Numbered from the stretch's first letter, positions 8,625 through 18,697 are shown. The stretch: DNA of 64,000 bases from Stenotrophomonas sp046736075 (GCF_046736075.1 NZ_CP177163.1:1116001-1180000); one strand, 5' to 3'. Made by a program: numbers and translations. Notes: generated from the sequence alone by a model not told the origin.

Positions 8625-9941
8625 TCACGCGTCTGCGCCCCAACGATCGGCGATGACCTGGGCCAGCTGCTGCGGCTCACCCGCCTCCATGCCGGCGGCG
8701 ACCACCGCACTGGCGGCGGTCGGGTCGTAGCAGCCCTCCCCGACCTGGCCGGCCACCCAGGCGCCGGCAACGGCCAGCGCGAGCACGTCATCGACCTGGC
8801 TGGCATCGGCACCGCTGAGCAGCACCACCGCACTGTGCGCCGGCGGCAGCGCGCCGACCTGCACGCCGTGGGCATCGGCGACGAAATGCAGGCCGCGGTT
8901 GAGCACGGTCACGCCGATGTCGTCGGGCAGGATGTACACCTGCCCGGCTTCCACCGGCTGTGCGGCTTCGGCCAGCACCACCGGCAGGGCCGACACGCGG
9001 GCCATCTGCTTGACCAGGTTGCCGTAACGGCCACCGTCCAGGCGCATGTGCACCAGCACCGGCGTGGCCAGCGTGGCCGGCAGGCCAGCCAGCAGCCGGC
9101 GCAATGCGTCCGGGCCGCCGATGCCGGCCAGCACCAGCACCGCGCCGGGGGCGGCACTGCCCGGATCCACGTCGGCCTCCAGCTCCACCAGCGACAGGCG
9201 TTCGCTGTCGAAGGCCGACGGCGGCAGCGGCGCGGCAGCGGCAACAGGCACCGCGGCAGGCATGGCGTGGTCATCAACCAGCGACCAGCTGCTGTGGTCG
9301 CCAAGCGCGGACAACGGCAGCGGCGGCGGACCGGCAGGCGGCGTCACGGCGGCCGGCACCGGCACGGTCTGTGGCGACGGCTGCAGGCCGGCAAGCGCTT
9401 CCTCCAGCGACATCGGTTCACGGATGTCGGCCGGGGCCTGGTACAGGCCGTCAGCCGGCACATCGGTGGCCGCGTCCAACGCCTCGCGTACGTGGAAATC
9501 CAGCGGCGCATCCGCATGCAGCTGCGCCGGGGTGGTCGGCAGGCCGGGTTCGGGCTGCAGCAGGTGGTCCTGCTCCGATCCGGGCGGCAGCACGTCGTGG
9601 TGGCCGTGCAGTTTGGCGGCCAGATGACGCGCCCAGCGCTGGGCCTCCCAACCATCGCGACGGGCGGCCAGTTCGGCCTCGTCGAAGATCAGGGTCAGCG
9701 AGGGCGAGGCCAGCACCGGGTCCAGCCGTTCCAGCGCATCCTCGATCGCCGGTTCCAGCGCGATCAGCACCGCGCCCGGATCGGCATCGCGCAGCGCCTG
9801 CGGCTCCAGCGTGTTGGGATCGTCCTCGAACACCAGGCGCGCGCCGGCATGGCCGAGCGCATCGCGCAGGCGGTCACGCGCCGCGCCGGCACGGGCCAGC
9901 AGGGCGACCGACAACAGGGGATGGGAGTCACTCGCGGACAC
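8625..9941 (-). CDS. chpB: ChpB: CheB-like protein with degenerate methylesterase site
   Basis: 438 residues, GTG start at 9941, overlapping the end of chpA by 14 bases. The N-terminal ~110 residues look like a worn receiver fold without a phospho-acceptor Asp. A Pro/Ala-rich linker of about 150 residues follows, and then a CheB-like C-terminal domain. Compared with active CheB, the serine of the STGG motif is replaced (GIGGPDAL at 273-280) and the aspartate of the GMGxDG motif is lost (SGADAS at 376-381). The catalytic histidine is kept (VHM, H298). It probably cannot demethylate PilJ and may act as a binding or scaffold protein. The family call rests on cluster position plus the GGPxAL and VHM blocks. 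Confidence 0.75.
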   Translation of the reverse strand: MSASDSHPLLSVALLARAGAARDRLRDALGHAGARLVFEDDPNTLEPQALRDADPGAVLIALEPAIEDALERLDPVLASPSLTLIFDEAELAARRDGWEAQRWARHLAAKLHGHHDVLPPGSEQDHLLQPEPGLPTTPAQLHADAPLDFHVREALDAATDVPADGLYQAPADIREPMSLEEALAGLQPSPQTVPVPAAVTPPAGPPPLPLSALGDHSSWSLVDDHAMPAAVPVAAAAPLPPSAFDSERLSLVELEADVDPGSAAPGAVLVLAGIGGPDALRRLLAGLPATLATPVLVHMRLDGGRYGNLVKQMARVSALPVVLAEAAQPVEAGQVYILPDDIGVTVLNRGLHFVADAHGVQVGALPPAHSAVVLLSGADASQVDDVLALAVAGAWVAGQVGEGCYDPTAASAVVAAGMEAGEPQQLAQVIADRWGADA

Positions 9942-12900
9942 GGGCGATCCCCAGCAGGTCGTAAACGTTTCGCATCAGATCCAGTTCCTGGTACGGCTTG
10001 CCCAGGTAGCGCTGGACACCGATTTCGAACGCGCGCTGGCGGTGTTTGTCGCCGCTGCGCGAGGTGATCATCACGATCGGCACCTGCTGGTAGCGCGGGT
10101 CGGCACGCATCGCGGTGGCCAGTTCATAACCGTCCATGCGCGGCATCTCGATATCCAGCAGCATCAGGTCGGGGACGCGCTCCTCCAGCCGCTCCAGTGC
10201 CTCAACGCCATCGCGGGCGACGGTCACTTCGAAGTTGTGGCGCTCCAGGATGCGACCGGTGACCTTGCGCATGGTCAGCGAGTCATCCACCACCATCACC
10301 AGCGGCACGTCGCGGTCGCTGACCTGGGTGGTCACCGCGATGGGCTTGTGCGGGTTGGCCAGGAAGCGACGCACCAGCGGTGCAACGTCGAGGATGACCA
10401 CGACGCGGCCATCGCCGGTGATCGTGGCGCCGTAGATGCCCGGCACCGACGCGATCTGCAGGCCCACCGGCTTGACCACGATTTCGCGGTTGCCCAGCAC
10501 CTGGTCGATGGCCACGGCGGCCCGCAGGTCGCCGGCACGCACCAGCAGCAGCGGCACCTGGGCCTGGCCTTCGGCACGCGCCTGGGCCTGGCCGACGAGC
10601 GTCCCCAGGTCGTGCAGGGCGAACTCTTCGCCGCCGTAGTGGTACACACCGGCGCTGGTGGATTCGAAACGCTCGCGGGAGATGCGGCCGATGCCGCTGA
10701 CCGATGCCACCGGTACCGCATAGGTGGTGTCGCCGATCTGCACGAACACCGCCTGGGTGACCGCCAGCGTCTGCGGCAGGCGCAGGGTGAAGGTGACGCC
10801 CTGCCCGCGCACGGAATGGATGTCCACCGAGCCGCCGAGCTGGCGCACTTCGTTGTGCACCACGTCCATGCCCACGCCACGACCGGCCAGCTGGCTGACC
10901 TGGTCGGCGGTGCTGAACCCGGAGGCGAAGATCATCGCGTCCAGTTCGGCGTCGCCGAGGACGGCGTCGGCCTCGATCAGGCCGCGCTGCTCGGCGCGGC
11001 GGCGGATCGCGTCGCGGTCCAGGCCGGCACCGTCGTCGGCCACTTCCAGCACGATTTCCGAGCCTTCGCGGCGCAGACGGATGGCGATTTCGCCCTCTTC
11101 CGGCTTGCCGGCGGCACGGCGCTGTTCCGGCGTCTCAAGCCCGTGCGCAACCGAGTTGCGCAGCATGTGTTCCAGCGGCGCGACCATGCGGTCCAGGACG
11201 TTGCGGTCCAGTTCGCCGTGGGTGCCTTCCAGGGTGACATGTACCTGCTTGCCGGTGTCCTGGCCAGCCTGGCGCACCACGCGGCGCAGGCGCGGGACCA
11301 GCCCGTCGAACGGCACCATGCGCGCGCGCATCAGGCCATCCTGCAGTTCCGAGCTGACGCGTGACTGCTGCTGCAGCAGCACGTCGTACTGGCGCGACAG
11401 ATCGTCCAACACGCCCTGCAGGCCACCAAGGTCGGCCGCCGATTCGTTGAGCGCGCGGCTGAGCTGCTGCAGGGTGGAGAAGCGGTCCAGTTCCAGCGGA
11501 TCGAACTTGTGGTCGGCCTGGTCCTGCTCGCGCTGGTAGCGGGCGACGATCTGCGCCTCGGTTTCCAGGTCGAGTCGGCGCAACTGGTCGCGCAGACGGG
11601 CGTTGGTGCGGTCCAGTTCGGACATGGCACCGCGGAACGCGCCCAGCTGCTGTTCCAGCCGCGAGCGGTAGATCGCCACTTCACCGGCATGGTTGACGAG
11701 GCGGTCGAGCAGATCGGCGCGCACACGCACCTGTTCCTGCTGCGGCCGCGCCATCGCGTCTTCGTCGCCGGCCACTTCCAGCGGCACCGGTGCGGACAGC
11801 GGCGCCGCCACCAGGGCGGCGATCGCGTTGGCCACGGCCGTGTTGCGGTCTTCGGCCTCCGGGGCCTCCGGCGGCAGGGTGTCCTCGACCACGGCCACAC
11901 GGCCCTGGGTACGCTGCTCGAAGGCGGCGATCAGGTCGTCAGGCATCGCCACCGTGCGGTGAGCGCCGGTGCGGGTGAGCATCTGGTGCAGGCGGTCGAA
12001 GCCACGCTCCAGCAGGTGGACGTCGCTGCGGTCGATATCGGTACGGTTGGCCGCCACCGCTTCCAGCAGCGACTCGATGCCGTGGCCAAGGTCGCCGATC
12101 GGATTGATCCCGGCCATGCGTGCGCCACCCTTGAGGGTGTGCAGATCACGCTGCAGCCCGGCGACCACGTCGCGGTCCTGCGGTGCGGCGCGCAGCTCGC
12201 TGATCAGCCCATCGCAGTGGTCGAGCAGGTCCTTGCCCTCCTCCACGAAGATGTCGACCAGTTCCTGGTCGAGCACGCTGAAGTCCAGCGCGTCGGCGTC
12301 TGCGTCTGCATCGCCATCGGCGTCGGCATCGGCATCGGCATCGGCATCGGCATCGGCGTCAGCGTCAACTGCGTCGGACGCGCCCTGCGTATCGGCGTCG
12401 GCCGGCGCATCGATCGCGACGGTGGCCTGTTCCAGCTCGAAGAACGGCGTCGGCGCGGCGAGCGGCGCGGTGTCGTCCGGTGCCGCGGTGTCGTCCAGCG
12501 CTTCGGCGAAGGCATCGGCCTCGGTGCCGTCATCGTTGCTGGCGTCGAGCCCGATCACGCCCACCACCGGCGCGTCGTGGCCCTCCAGGGCATCGACCAC
12601 GGTCAGACCGTCATCCAGCGCCTGCTGTGCGTCCACCGGCTCGCCGAAGGACGGCAGCGGCGGCAGCACCTCGTCCAGCGCATGGACCTCGGCCTCAAGG
12701 GCGTCCTCGTCCTCGTCGCTGAGCGCGGCGCTGTCGAACGCCGCCACCGTGGCATCAGTGGCGTCGTGTTCTGCCGTCACGGTGCCGGCGCCATCGGGGT
12801 TCACGCCCAGGTAGCGCGACAGATCGTCGGCGGTAGTCAGCTCGACCGTGTCCAGCCCTGTCGGTGCGGCATCGGCCGGGGCGGTCTCCAGCGCGGCATC

Positions 12901-15900
12901 CACGGCGACAGCCACGTCTGCATCGGCGTCGTCGCCGGTGCCGGCCGCAGCGGCGGCCGTTCCGGTGACAAGCGCCGCCGGGAGCGCGGCTTCGTCGAGG
13001 AAGCGGGACAGGTCGTCGCCACCGGTCAGCTCGCCGATGGACAGATCGAACGCAGACGCGTCGTCCAGGTCCGCAGCATCCACGACCACCAGGCCGTCGG
13101 CCTGGATCTCCGCGTCCTGCATGGCCACGTCGTCGGACGCGTCGGCGCGGGCGAACCCGGCGGCATCGACGTCCTGCGCCAGGGCGTCCGAATCCACCTC
13201 GTCGGCGGCCTCGGCATCGACCACCGCGTCGGCGTCGACAACCTCGAGCCCTGCGACGTCAGGCATGGCCTCGGCCACGACCGCGTCGGCATCCGCGGTG
13301 TCGACCACCGGGAGCACGTCGATGACCTCGATGACCTCGATGGCGTCCAGCTCCGCCGTCTCCGCATCGAAGGCGTCGTCGTCGGCCAGCGCGGGCCAGC
13401 GCGCTTCGGGCAGCAGATCGGCCAGCGCCTGCAGGCGTGCGGCCAGGTCATGCTGCAGCGGAATGCGCGGGGATTCGGTCTGCAGCGCGGTCATGGTCAG
13501 CGTGATGGCGGCAGCGGCATCGCGCAGCGCCGCCACGCCGTCGGCCTCCGGCGTCGCATCGGCAGCCAGCGAGCGCTTGATGAACGATTCGGCGGCCCCG
13601 GTGACGGCGGTGATCTCCGGCACCTCGGTCATCGCGAACGCACCGTTCATGGTGTGCATGGCACGCAGCAGCAGATCGGTCACCGGCGCCGGGGTTGCCG
13701 CCGCCGTGTCCAGCCACGCCTGCAGCGTGGCCAGGTGGGTTTCGACCTCGGCTTCGAGGATCTCGCGCAGCACGCTGTCGATATTGGCTGGCGTGCCCGC
13801 CTCGACCGGGGCCTCGACCACGGCGTCCACCACGGTCTCGGCCGGCGCGTCGGCGACGGTCTGCTCCGGCACCGGCGCGGCAACGGGTGCCGGGCGCTGC
13901 AACGGAACGTGGAAGGTCTCTTCGCCGGCCGCTACGCGGTCGGCAATGGCCTGCATGGCCTGCAGGTCGGCGGTCACGCGGCTGCCATCGCGCAGCGCGG
14001 CGTTGAGCTGCGGCAGCACCTCATAGGCCTGGGTCACCATCGCGACGACCGCCGGGGTCGCCGCGCGGCTGCCGTCGAGCACGCGGTTGAGCATGCCCTC
14101 GACCTTCCAGCTGAACTCGCCCAGCGTGCGGGCGCCGACCAGGCGGCCGCTGCCCTTGAGGGTATGGAAGACGCGGCGGATCGGGCGCAGGCGGTCCAGG
14201 TTGTCCGGGGCGGCACGCCACACCGGCAACAGATTGCCCAGGTTCTCCAGTTCCTCGTCGAACTCTTCGATGAAGACCTCGCGGATGTCCTGGTCGATGT
14301 TCTCGCCATCGTCCTCGAAGCCGGCATCGATGCTGGCGTCGACGGTGTCGGTGGCCGGCGCGGCTGCAACCGGCGCCTCGACGGGCTGGGTGGTGAACTG
14401 GGCCGCCGCAGCGTCCAGCTCGGCCAGGAACCGCGCCGATTCGTCGTCCAGCTCGATCCTGCCGATCACCGCTTCCTGCACGCCGGCACTTACCGGGGTC
14501 AGCGGCACATCGACGGCCAGGGTGTCGTCAGGCAGTGCATCGGCCGGGACGGCGTCCTCGACCGGTGCGGGTGCGGGTGCATCCGCGTCCACGTCGCCGG
14601 ACGAGGCAATGCCATCGCGGTCGTCGGCGGCGGTGTCCTGCAGGAAGGTCGGCAATGCGTCCACATCGAACGCGTCCGGTTCGGCCAGGTGCGTGGCCTC
14701 CTGGACAATCTGGACGTCCTGGACATCCAGCGACAGCACGTCGTCGGCGTTGCGCAGGTCATCGTCGAAGGTGAACTCGATCGGCTCGTCGCTGATGTCC
14801 AGCACGTCGTGCTCAGCGGCCACCGGGTCGAAACCGGTGGCGCTGTGGGCGACCACGATCTCGTCGGCCACGGCATCGGCAGCATCGGCACCCGACAGCG
14901 CATCGGCGGTGTCGGTATCGGCGGCCTCGACGGCAACGCTGTCCAGCGTCGGCACGAGGTCCCATGCGGACGGCGCGGTCGGCGTTTCGGCCTGCACCGG
15001 ATCGAACGCGGCAAACGCCGGTGCGACCTCATCATGCGGCCGCGCGGTGGACAGCTCCCACTGCGGCGCATCCGGTGCCACCGGCGCGGTGGAGGCATTG
15101 AACACCAGCGCGACCGGCGCGGCGGGCGCGGGTGCCGCAGGCAGCGGATCGAAGGTGAAGTCCGGCAACGGCGGCGGCACGCTGACCGGTTCCTGCGCAG
15201 CGAGCGGGGTCGGTTCGATGGCGATCGGCTCGATCGACGGCGCGTCCCACGCGGCCACGTCGATGCGCTCGGCGGCGACCGGCAGCGCGTCGGCGCTGGT
15301 ATCGGCCGGCGCGCTGTCGGCATCCGGCAGCGGCCAGTAACGCAGCGTTTCAAGGCTGCTGCGGGTGATGTCCAGGATCTCGTCGCGACCGGGGCGGCGT
15401 TCGCGCAGCGCTTCCAGGTAGTACTCCAGGCTGGCCATCGCATCGGCCAGCGTGTCGAGCTGGCGGCCGCTGGGAACGCGCTGCTTGCCGATCAGTTCCA
15501 CCGCGATGTACTGGCGCACGCCCTGCAGGTAGTCGGCCGGCACGGCCAGGTCCAGCATGCGCAGCGCGCCGGACACCTCACCCAGCAGGCGCGGCACTTC
15601 CTGCAGCTGCGCGTGGCTCCAGTTGGTTTCGATGAAGGCGACAAAGTGCTCGCGGGCCGCGGCGAAGTTGGCGATCGCCTCGTGGGCAAGCACTTCCACC
15701 GTACGCCGGTTCTCCACCGCGCTCGGGTCGTCTTCGCCACTGCCGCCGGCGCCCAGATGGGCCACCTGGTCGTCCAGCGAGGCGTCCACGTACAGCAGCG
15801 CGCCGGCGATATCCAGCAGCAGACCTTCGTCGATCTGCTGTTCGCCGTCGACCACGCTGCGCAGCGCATCGCGCTGCTGCACGACCACGCCGCGGGCAAC

Positions 15901-16566
15901 GCCCAGGCCCATCATGCCCAGGGTATCGGCGACCGCGCCCAGTTCGTTGACCTGGGTCTGCAGCTGCACCGGCTCACCACCGGTGCGCAGGTGCAGGTCC
16001 AGCGCATCCTTGATGCGCAGCAGTTCTTCCTTGACCGCGTTGCCCACGGTATCGAGCAGCTCACGGTTGCGGCCGCTCAGGCTGCCGCGCGCATGATCCA
16101 GTTCGGCCTCGGTGGCGCTGGCGCTGTCCGGTGCGAAGGCGAACAGCACGCTTTCGTTGATGCCCGGCGCGGCACGTGCGGCACGGATGTCGTTGAGCAG
16201 CGGCAGCAGCACGATCGGAATATCGCGATGGCCGTTCTGCAGGCGCTCCAGATAATCGGGCAGCAGCACGCTGCCGCGCATCAGGGTCGCGCAGGCTTCG
16301 TCGCGGTCGGGCACCTCACCGGCGCCGATCGCATTGGCCAGCTGTTCCAGCTCCTCGGCCACCATCGCCGGGGCATACAGCTCGACCATCCGCAGCGTGC
16401 CCTGCACCTGGTGCAGGTAGCCGGCGCAGAAGCGCATGCGGCCGCCGTCGGCCGGGTCTTCCACGAAGTACTCGACCTCGTGCCGGACCTGGCGCAGGGT
16501 TTCGTCCAGCTCCGGCTTGACCCAGCCCAGGGCAGCGTGGCTCATCGCATCGCGCAGCGTGCTCAT
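9928..16566 (-). CDS. chpA: ChpA: giant hybrid histidine kinase of type IV pili (CheA-type)
   Basis: Central kinase of the Pil-Chp pathway, 2212 residues. An N-terminal FimL-like region of about 500 residues comes first. Three Hpt modules follow with histidines at H801 (HTLKGSG), H971 (MHTMNGA) and H1476 (HTLKGGA), separated by very acidic Ala/Asp-rich linkers. Next are the CheA dimerisation helices, an HATPase_c domain (N box HMLRNSVAHGLE, GRGVGMDVV), a CheW domain, and a C-terminal receiver with D2138 (LLDIEMPRMDGYE). It receives signals from PilJ via PilI/ChpC and should phosphorylate PilG and PilH. The start at 16566 is taken from GGAG seven bases upstream and an ATGA overlap with a 20-codon leader ORF. 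Confidence 0.95.
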   Translation of the reverse strand: MSTLRDAMSHAALGWVKPELDETLRQVRHEVEYFVEDPADGGRMRFCAGYLHQVQGTLRMVELYAPAMVAEELEQLANAIGAGEVPDRDEACATLMRGSVLLPDYLERLQNGHRDIPIVLLPLLNDIRAARAAPGINESVLFAFAPDSASATEAELDHARGSLSGRNRELLDTVGNAVKEELLRIKDALDLHLRTGGEPVQLQTQVNELGAVADTLGMMGLGVARGVVVQQRDALRSVVDGEQQIDEGLLLDIAGALLYVDASLDDQVAHLGAGGSGEDDPSAVENRRTVEVLAHEAIANFAAAREHFVAFIETNWSHAQLQEVPRLLGEVSGALRMLDLAVPADYLQGVRQYIAVELIGKQRVPSGRQLDTLADAMASLEYYLEALRERRPGRDEILDITRSSLETLRYWPLPDADSAPADTSADALPVAAERIDVAAWDAPSIEPIAIEPTPLAAQEPVSVPPPLPDFTFDPLPAAPAPAAPVALVFNASTAPVAPDAPQWELSTARPHDEVAPAFAAFDPVQAETPTAPSAWDLVPTLDSVAVEAADTDTADALSGADAADAVADEIVVAHSATGFDPVAAEHDVLDISDEPIEFTFDDDLRNADDVLSLDVQDVQIVQEATHLAEPDAFDVDALPTFLQDTAADDRDGIASSGDVDADAPAPAPVEDAVPADALPDDTLAVDVPLTPVSAGVQEAVIGRIELDDESARFLAELDAAAAQFTTQPVEAPVAAAPATDTVDASIDAGFEDDGENIDQDIREVFIEEFDEELENLGNLLPVWRAAPDNLDRLRPIRRVFHTLKGSGRLVGARTLGEFSWKVEGMLNRVLDGSRAATPAVVAMVTQAYEVLPQLNAALRDGSRVTADLQAMQAIADRVAAGEETFHVPLQRPAPVAAPVPEQTVADAPAETVVDAVVEAPVEAGTPANIDSVLREILEAEVETHLATLQAWLDTAAATPAPVTDLLLRAMHTMNGAFAMTEVPEITAVTGAAESFIKRSLAADATPEADGVAALRDAAAAITLTMTALQTESPRIPLQHDLAARLQALADLLPEARWPALADDDAFDAETAELDAIEVIEVIDVLPVVDTADADAVVAEAMPDVAGLEVVDADAVVDAEAADEVDSDALAQDVDAAGFARADASDDVAMQDAEIQADGLVVVDAADLDDASAFDLSIGELTGGDDLSRFLDEAALPAALVTGTAAAAAGTGDDADADVAVAVDAALETAPADAAPTGLDTVELTTADDLSRYLGVNPDGAGTVTAEHDATDATVAAFDSAALSDEDEDALEAEVHALDEVLPPLPSFGEPVDAQQALDDGLTVVDALEGHDAPVVGVIGLDASNDDGTEADAFAEALDDTAAPDDTAPLAAPTPFFELEQATVAIDAPADADTQGASDAVDADADADADADADADADGDADADADALDFSVLDQELVDIFVEEGKDLLDHCDGLISELRAAPQDRDVVAGLQRDLHTLKGGARMAGINPIGDLGHGIESLLEAVAANRTDIDRSDVHLLERGFDRLHQMLTRTGAHRTVAMPDDLIAAFEQRTQGRVAVVEDTLPPEAPEAEDRNTAVANAIAALVAAPLSAPVPLEVAGDEDAMARPQQEQVRVRADLLDRLVNHAGEVAIYRSRLEQQLGAFRGAMSELDRTNARLRDQLRRLDLETEAQIVARYQREQDQADHKFDPLELDRFSTLQQLSRALNESAADLGGLQGVLDDLSRQYDVLLQQQSRVSSELQDGLMRARMVPFDGLVPRLRRVVRQAGQDTGKQVHVTLEGTHGELDRNVLDRMVAPLEHMLRNSVAHGLETPEQRRAAGKPEEGEIAIRLRREGSEIVLEVADDGAGLDRDAIRRRAEQRGLIEADAVLGDAELDAMIFASGFSTADQVSQLAGRGVGMDVVHNEVRQLGGSVDIHSVRGQGVTFTLRLPQTLAVTQAVFVQIGDTTYAVPVASVSGIGRISRERFESTSAGVYHYGGEEFALHDLGTLVGQAQARAEGQAQVPLLLVRAGDLRAAVAIDQVLGNREIVVKPVGLQIASVPGIYGATITGDGRVVVILDVAPLVRRFLANPHKPIAVTTQVSDRDVPLVMVVDDSLTMRKVTGRILERHNFEVTVARDGVEALERLEERVPDLMLLDIEMPRMDGYELATAMRADPRYQQVPIVMITSRSGDKHRQRAFEIGVQRYLGKPYQELDLMRNVYDLLGIARVRE
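12288..12369 (-). repeat. In-frame GGCATC hexanucleotide repeat in chpA
   Basis: Five perfect tandem copies of ggcatc (12325-12354) are flanked by near copies (ggcgtc, tgcgtc, catcgc). On the coding strand they encode alternating Asp-Ala (about residues 1400-1426), just before the third Hpt domain. Such in-frame microsatellites can change linker length by slippage without breaking the gene. Confidence 0.85.
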
Positions 16567-16625
16567 GCCACGGCTCCGGGCAGGTTCGCGCACAGGATGT
16601 GCTGGGGATTGTGGCGATGCATCAT
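16563..16625 (-). CDS. 20-codon leader ORF overlapping the chpA start
   Basis: A short frame opens with tandem ATG codons (16625) and encodes a 20-residue peptide beginning MMHRHNPQH. Its TGA overlaps the chpA ATG (ATGA). An AAGGA ribosome site lies 8 bases upstream of its start, a better match than many genes here. It may couple chpA translation to ribosomes arriving from the leader. No function is assigned to the peptide itself, and it could be chance. Confidence 0.4.
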   Translation of the reverse strand: MMHRHNPQHILCANLPGAVA

Positions 16626-16660
16626 CTGCTGATTCCTTCCCTCTCCGCCCTGCCGGACGT

Positions 16661-18697
16661 TCACGCCGGCAGCTTGAAGTCGGCAACCGAGCGGCGCAGG
16701 TCGGCCGCCAGCTGTGCCAAATGGCCGATCGACTCGGCGGTCTGTCCCGCACCCTGCGAGGTCTGGCCGGTAATCTGACGGATCACGCCCATCGTGCGGG
16801 TGATGTCCGATGCGGCGGCCGACTGCTGCTGGGCGGCGATCGAGATGTTCTTGATGAGGTTGTTGAGCGCGTTGGACACGCGTTCGATTTCGGTCAGGGC
16901 GGTACCGGCGTCTTCGGCCAGGCGCGCACCGGACACCACTTCGGCGGTGGTCTGCTCCATCGAGCTGACCGCCTCGTTGGTATCGGCCTGAATGGCCTGG
17001 ACCAGGTTCTCGATGCGTCGTGTCGCGCCGGAGGTACGTTCTGCCAGGCGCTGCACTTCGTCGGCCACGACCGCGAAACCGCGGCCGGCTTCACCGGCCG
17101 AGGCCGCCTGCACGGCCGCGTTCAACGCCAGGATGTTGGTCTGCTCGGAAATGTCGTTGATCAGTTCCACGATCGAGCCGATTTCCTGCGAGGACTCGCC
17201 CAGGCGCTTGATGCGCTTGGAGGTTTCCTGGATCTGGTCGCGGATCTGGTCCATGCCCTGGATCGTCTCGCGCACCACGCCGGCACCTTCGGCGGCGATG
17301 ACCACCGAGCGCTGGGCCACGTCGGCCGATTCGGCCGAGTTGCGCGACACCTGCTCGATGCTCGAGGCGATTTCGCCGATACGGTCCGACGCCGAGGTGA
17401 TCTGGTTGGCCTGGTGGCCGGCCGCTTCGGCCAGCTGCATCGCCGTGGCCTGGGTTTCCTGGGTGGACACGGCGACCTTGGCCGAGGTGTCGTTGATGGT
17501 GGTCACCAGGTGGCGCAGTTCGTCCACGGCGTAGTTGATTGCGTCGGCGATCGCGCCGGTCATGTCCTCGGTCACCGAGGCCTTGACCGTCAGGTCGCCT
17601 TCACCCAGCGAGCTGATTTCGTCCAGCAGCCGCATGATCGCCTGCTGGTTGCGGCTGTTGAACTCCACCTGGGTCTGGTAGCGCAGTTCCTGCTCGCGCG
17701 AGCGGCTGCGCACGGTGCTGCTGACGAAGCCGACGATGGCGATCAGCGACAGCGCGCCGGAAATCACCCCCAGCCAGAAGTTCGGGAACAGGCGCGTGTC
17801 GCGCACCGAACCGAACGAGGAGAAGGCTTCGAACAGCTTCTTGCTGTCGTCCAGCATCCTGCCGGCGCCGGCGGTCAGCGCGGCGGCCGACGACTGCGCG
17901 GCGAACAGCTGGCGCGAGCTGGCCAGGATCGCGTCGGCGTCCTGCTTCATCGTGTCCCACTGCTTCTGCGACTGCTCCAGCGCGGTCAACGCGGCGGCAT
18001 TGCGCACGGCGCTGATGCCCAGTTCCTCGTTGCCATTGCGCAGGGCGTCGAGCACCTGGGTGAACACCACCGAGTCGCGCGCCAGCGCATCACCCGCGGC
18101 GGCGGCATTGGCGCCACCGGCGCGCATTTCAGTCACGCGGCGGGCCATCGAGCCCACCACCACGACCTGCTGCAGGGCGTTGTAGACCTGCGAGGCGGGC
18201 GCACCGCCTGCCGACATCGCGCGGACCACCTCATTCAGCTGCGCCTGCAGTGCCGGCACGCCGTTGACGAAGTTGTTGGCGTTGCCGGCCAAGGCCAGCA
18301 CCGCCGGTTCGCTTGCAACCAGCTGGCCGGCGCTCTTGCCGAGCGGCTCCCAGGTCTGGCTGAGCTGTTCCAGCGGGCCGGAGACGTTGGCTTCGTTGCC
18401 GTAGCGCCCCTTCAGGCTGCTCACCGTGCCTTCGATGCGGGTCTTGGTGTCCTTGAACGCGGTGAACGCCTGTGCGTTGCCCGACACCGCCTCACGGCCC
18501 TGGTTGGCCAGCTGCTGGGACAGCACCTGCAGGTCGGCCGCACCGGTACTGGCGCCGGCCAGGCGGCTGCCCTGCCAGGTGGCCACGCCGGTGTTGACGC
18601 CGAACACGATCATCGACAGGGCCAGCAGGCCCAGCCAGAAATTGGTTCCCACCGAGCCCAGCTTGCCGGCCTTGGCGGATTCCGAAGCAGTACTCAT
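16661..18697 (-). CDS. pilJ: PilJ: methyl-accepting chemoreceptor for type IV pili
   Basis: Inner-membrane receptor of the Pil-Chp system, 678 residues. It has an N-terminal membrane helix (about 18-38), a periplasmic PilJ-type helical domain, a second membrane helix near residue 310, a HAMP-like linker, and a long cytoplasmic coiled coil. The highly conserved receptor tip EQTNILALNAAVQAASAGEA lies near residue 520. It lies between pilI and chpA on the minus strand. No methyltransferase gene of the PilK type accompanies it, which is discussed among the findings. Confidence 0.96.
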   Translation of the reverse strand: MSTASESAKAGKLGSVGTNFWLGLLALSMIVFGVNTGVATWQGSRLAGASTGAADLQVLSQQLANQGREAVSGNAQAFTAFKDTKTRIEGTVSSLKGRYGNEANVSGPLEQLSQTWEPLGKSAGQLVASEPAVLALAGNANNFVNGVPALQAQLNEVVRAMSAGGAPASQVYNALQQVVVVGSMARRVTEMRAGGANAAAAGDALARDSVVFTQVLDALRNGNEELGISAVRNAAALTALEQSQKQWDTMKQDADAILASSRQLFAAQSSAAALTAGAGRMLDDSKKLFEAFSSFGSVRDTRLFPNFWLGVISGALSLIAIVGFVSSTVRSRSREQELRYQTQVEFNSRNQQAIMRLLDEISSLGEGDLTVKASVTEDMTGAIADAINYAVDELRHLVTTINDTSAKVAVSTQETQATAMQLAEAAGHQANQITSASDRIGEIASSIEQVSRNSAESADVAQRSVVIAAEGAGVVRETIQGMDQIRDQIQETSKRIKRLGESSQEIGSIVELINDISEQTNILALNAAVQAASAGEAGRGFAVVADEVQRLAERTSGATRRIENLVQAIQADTNEAVSSMEQTTAEVVSGARLAEDAGTALTEIERVSNALNNLIKNISIAAQQQSAAASDITRTMGVIRQITGQTSQGAGQTAESIGHLAQLAADLRRSVADFKLPA

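Noticed and set aside
11509..16632. A 1707-codon open frame on the plus strand across chpA
   Set aside because: It is opposite a clearly recognisable chpA with domain motifs in order. High GC at third positions removes stop codons on the other strand. Its translation is His/Arg/Gly-rich without any domain.
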